Shown here piece after piece: positions 6,323-6,428 of a stretch of 6,428 bases of DNA (positions are counted from its first letter, which is position 1; each line of letters starts with the position of its first letter). A program made the position numbers and the translations under genes. The stretch spans positions 1 through 6,428 of the forward strand of contig CAJMSV010000094.1 in NCBI GenBank assembly GCA_905216175.1, written 5' to 3'. The stretch is from an uncultured bacterium (GTDB taxonomy: Bacteria > Actinomycetota > Coriobacteriia > Coriobacteriales > Coriobacteriaceae). The notes under the pieces were generated by a model. It was not told where the DNA came from and searched no databases. It was given only the letters and a program-made list of their open reading frames with translations.

Positions 6323-6428
6323 CTAATCATAAAAATAAACAAGAACGCGGGCAAGGTAGAGGCAAAGCGGCACGTGAAGGGAGTGGGCCGCGTCGGGAGG
6401 GTAGCCGGGGACGAGGAGGTGGGGGAGC
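6323..6428 (-). other. Anomalous edge: probable continuation of the YdjG-like gene in corrupted sequence
   Basis: Beyond the TAG at 6323-6325 the same minus-strand frame is open for 34 codons to the edge. It reads HVPLCLY at 6356-6376, then 10 residues to the TAG and ATNETV. From memory, relatives carry a (V/Y)VPFW(L)(Y/F)D-type motif at about this place, so the frame may be the same gene with many substitutions. The plus strand is about 77% purine from 6331 on, and 33 of the last 58 bases are G, unlike the rest of the window. No other gene is supported here. Confidence 0.4.

Noticed and set aside
6326..6354. Minus-strand promoter-like pair: TTGCCC (6349-6354), 17-base spacer, TATGAT (6326-6331)
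   Set aside because: The spacing and -10 match are good, but it lies in the suspect edge sequence and probably within the coding part of the YdjG-like gene. It would start a transcript without a proper start codon or ribosome site.
6367..6391. Short inverted repeat GCGGC...GCCGC near the right edge
   Set aside because: Only a 5-base perfect stem with a 15-base loop, in sequence of doubtful accuracy; expected by chance in GC-rich DNA.

Overview
This window looks like chromosomal DNA from a GC-rich gut actinobacterium of the class Coriobacteriia, perhaps Collinsella or a relative. That assignment is an inference from the strong G/C preference at third codon positions and from the style of the proteins; no marker gene is present. 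It holds two convergent gene clusters separated by back-to-back terminators. There are no RNA genes, mobile elements or CRISPR arrays that I can see, and no gene-free stretch longer than 300 bases.

Left half (1-3132, plus strand): a tightly packed sensory operon of three genes that overlap by 4 bases at each junction. The first gene is cut by the left edge. It encodes a membrane-anchored protein with the same layout as the kinase next to it, but with the phospho-accepting His position and the ATP-binding boxes degenerate, so it reads as a pseudokinase paralogue. The second is a complete NarL/DesK-type (HisKA_3) sensor histidine kinase with five membrane segments, a PAS-like linker and an HDxxxQ motif. 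The third is its likely partner, a LuxR/NarL-type response regulator. The simplest model is a membrane sensor complex (active kinase plus inactive paralogue) that phosphorylates the regulator. The signal and targets are unknown.

Middle (3133-3322): no gene. It contains two strong hairpins, one ending the sensory operon and the other suited to ending the convergent operon.

Right half (3323-6428, minus strand, read right to left): a YdjG-like zinc-ribbon/membrane protein (only its C-terminal part is readable), then a YdjI-like SPFH protein with a C-terminal zinc ribbon, then a two-domain secreted lipoprotein. In Bacillus subtilis, YdjG and YdjI belong to an envelope-stress system with a PspA homologue (YdjF) and YdjH. 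Here only the G-like and I-like members are visible, and a lipoprotein takes the downstream place.

The last ~100 bases are anomalous. Their plus strand is very rich in G, and a single in-frame TAG interrupts the YdjG-like gene. The translation beyond the TAG still shows a blurred version of a family motif at about the expected distance. This looks more like sequence error at a contig edge than a true gene end, but genuine decay cannot be excluded.
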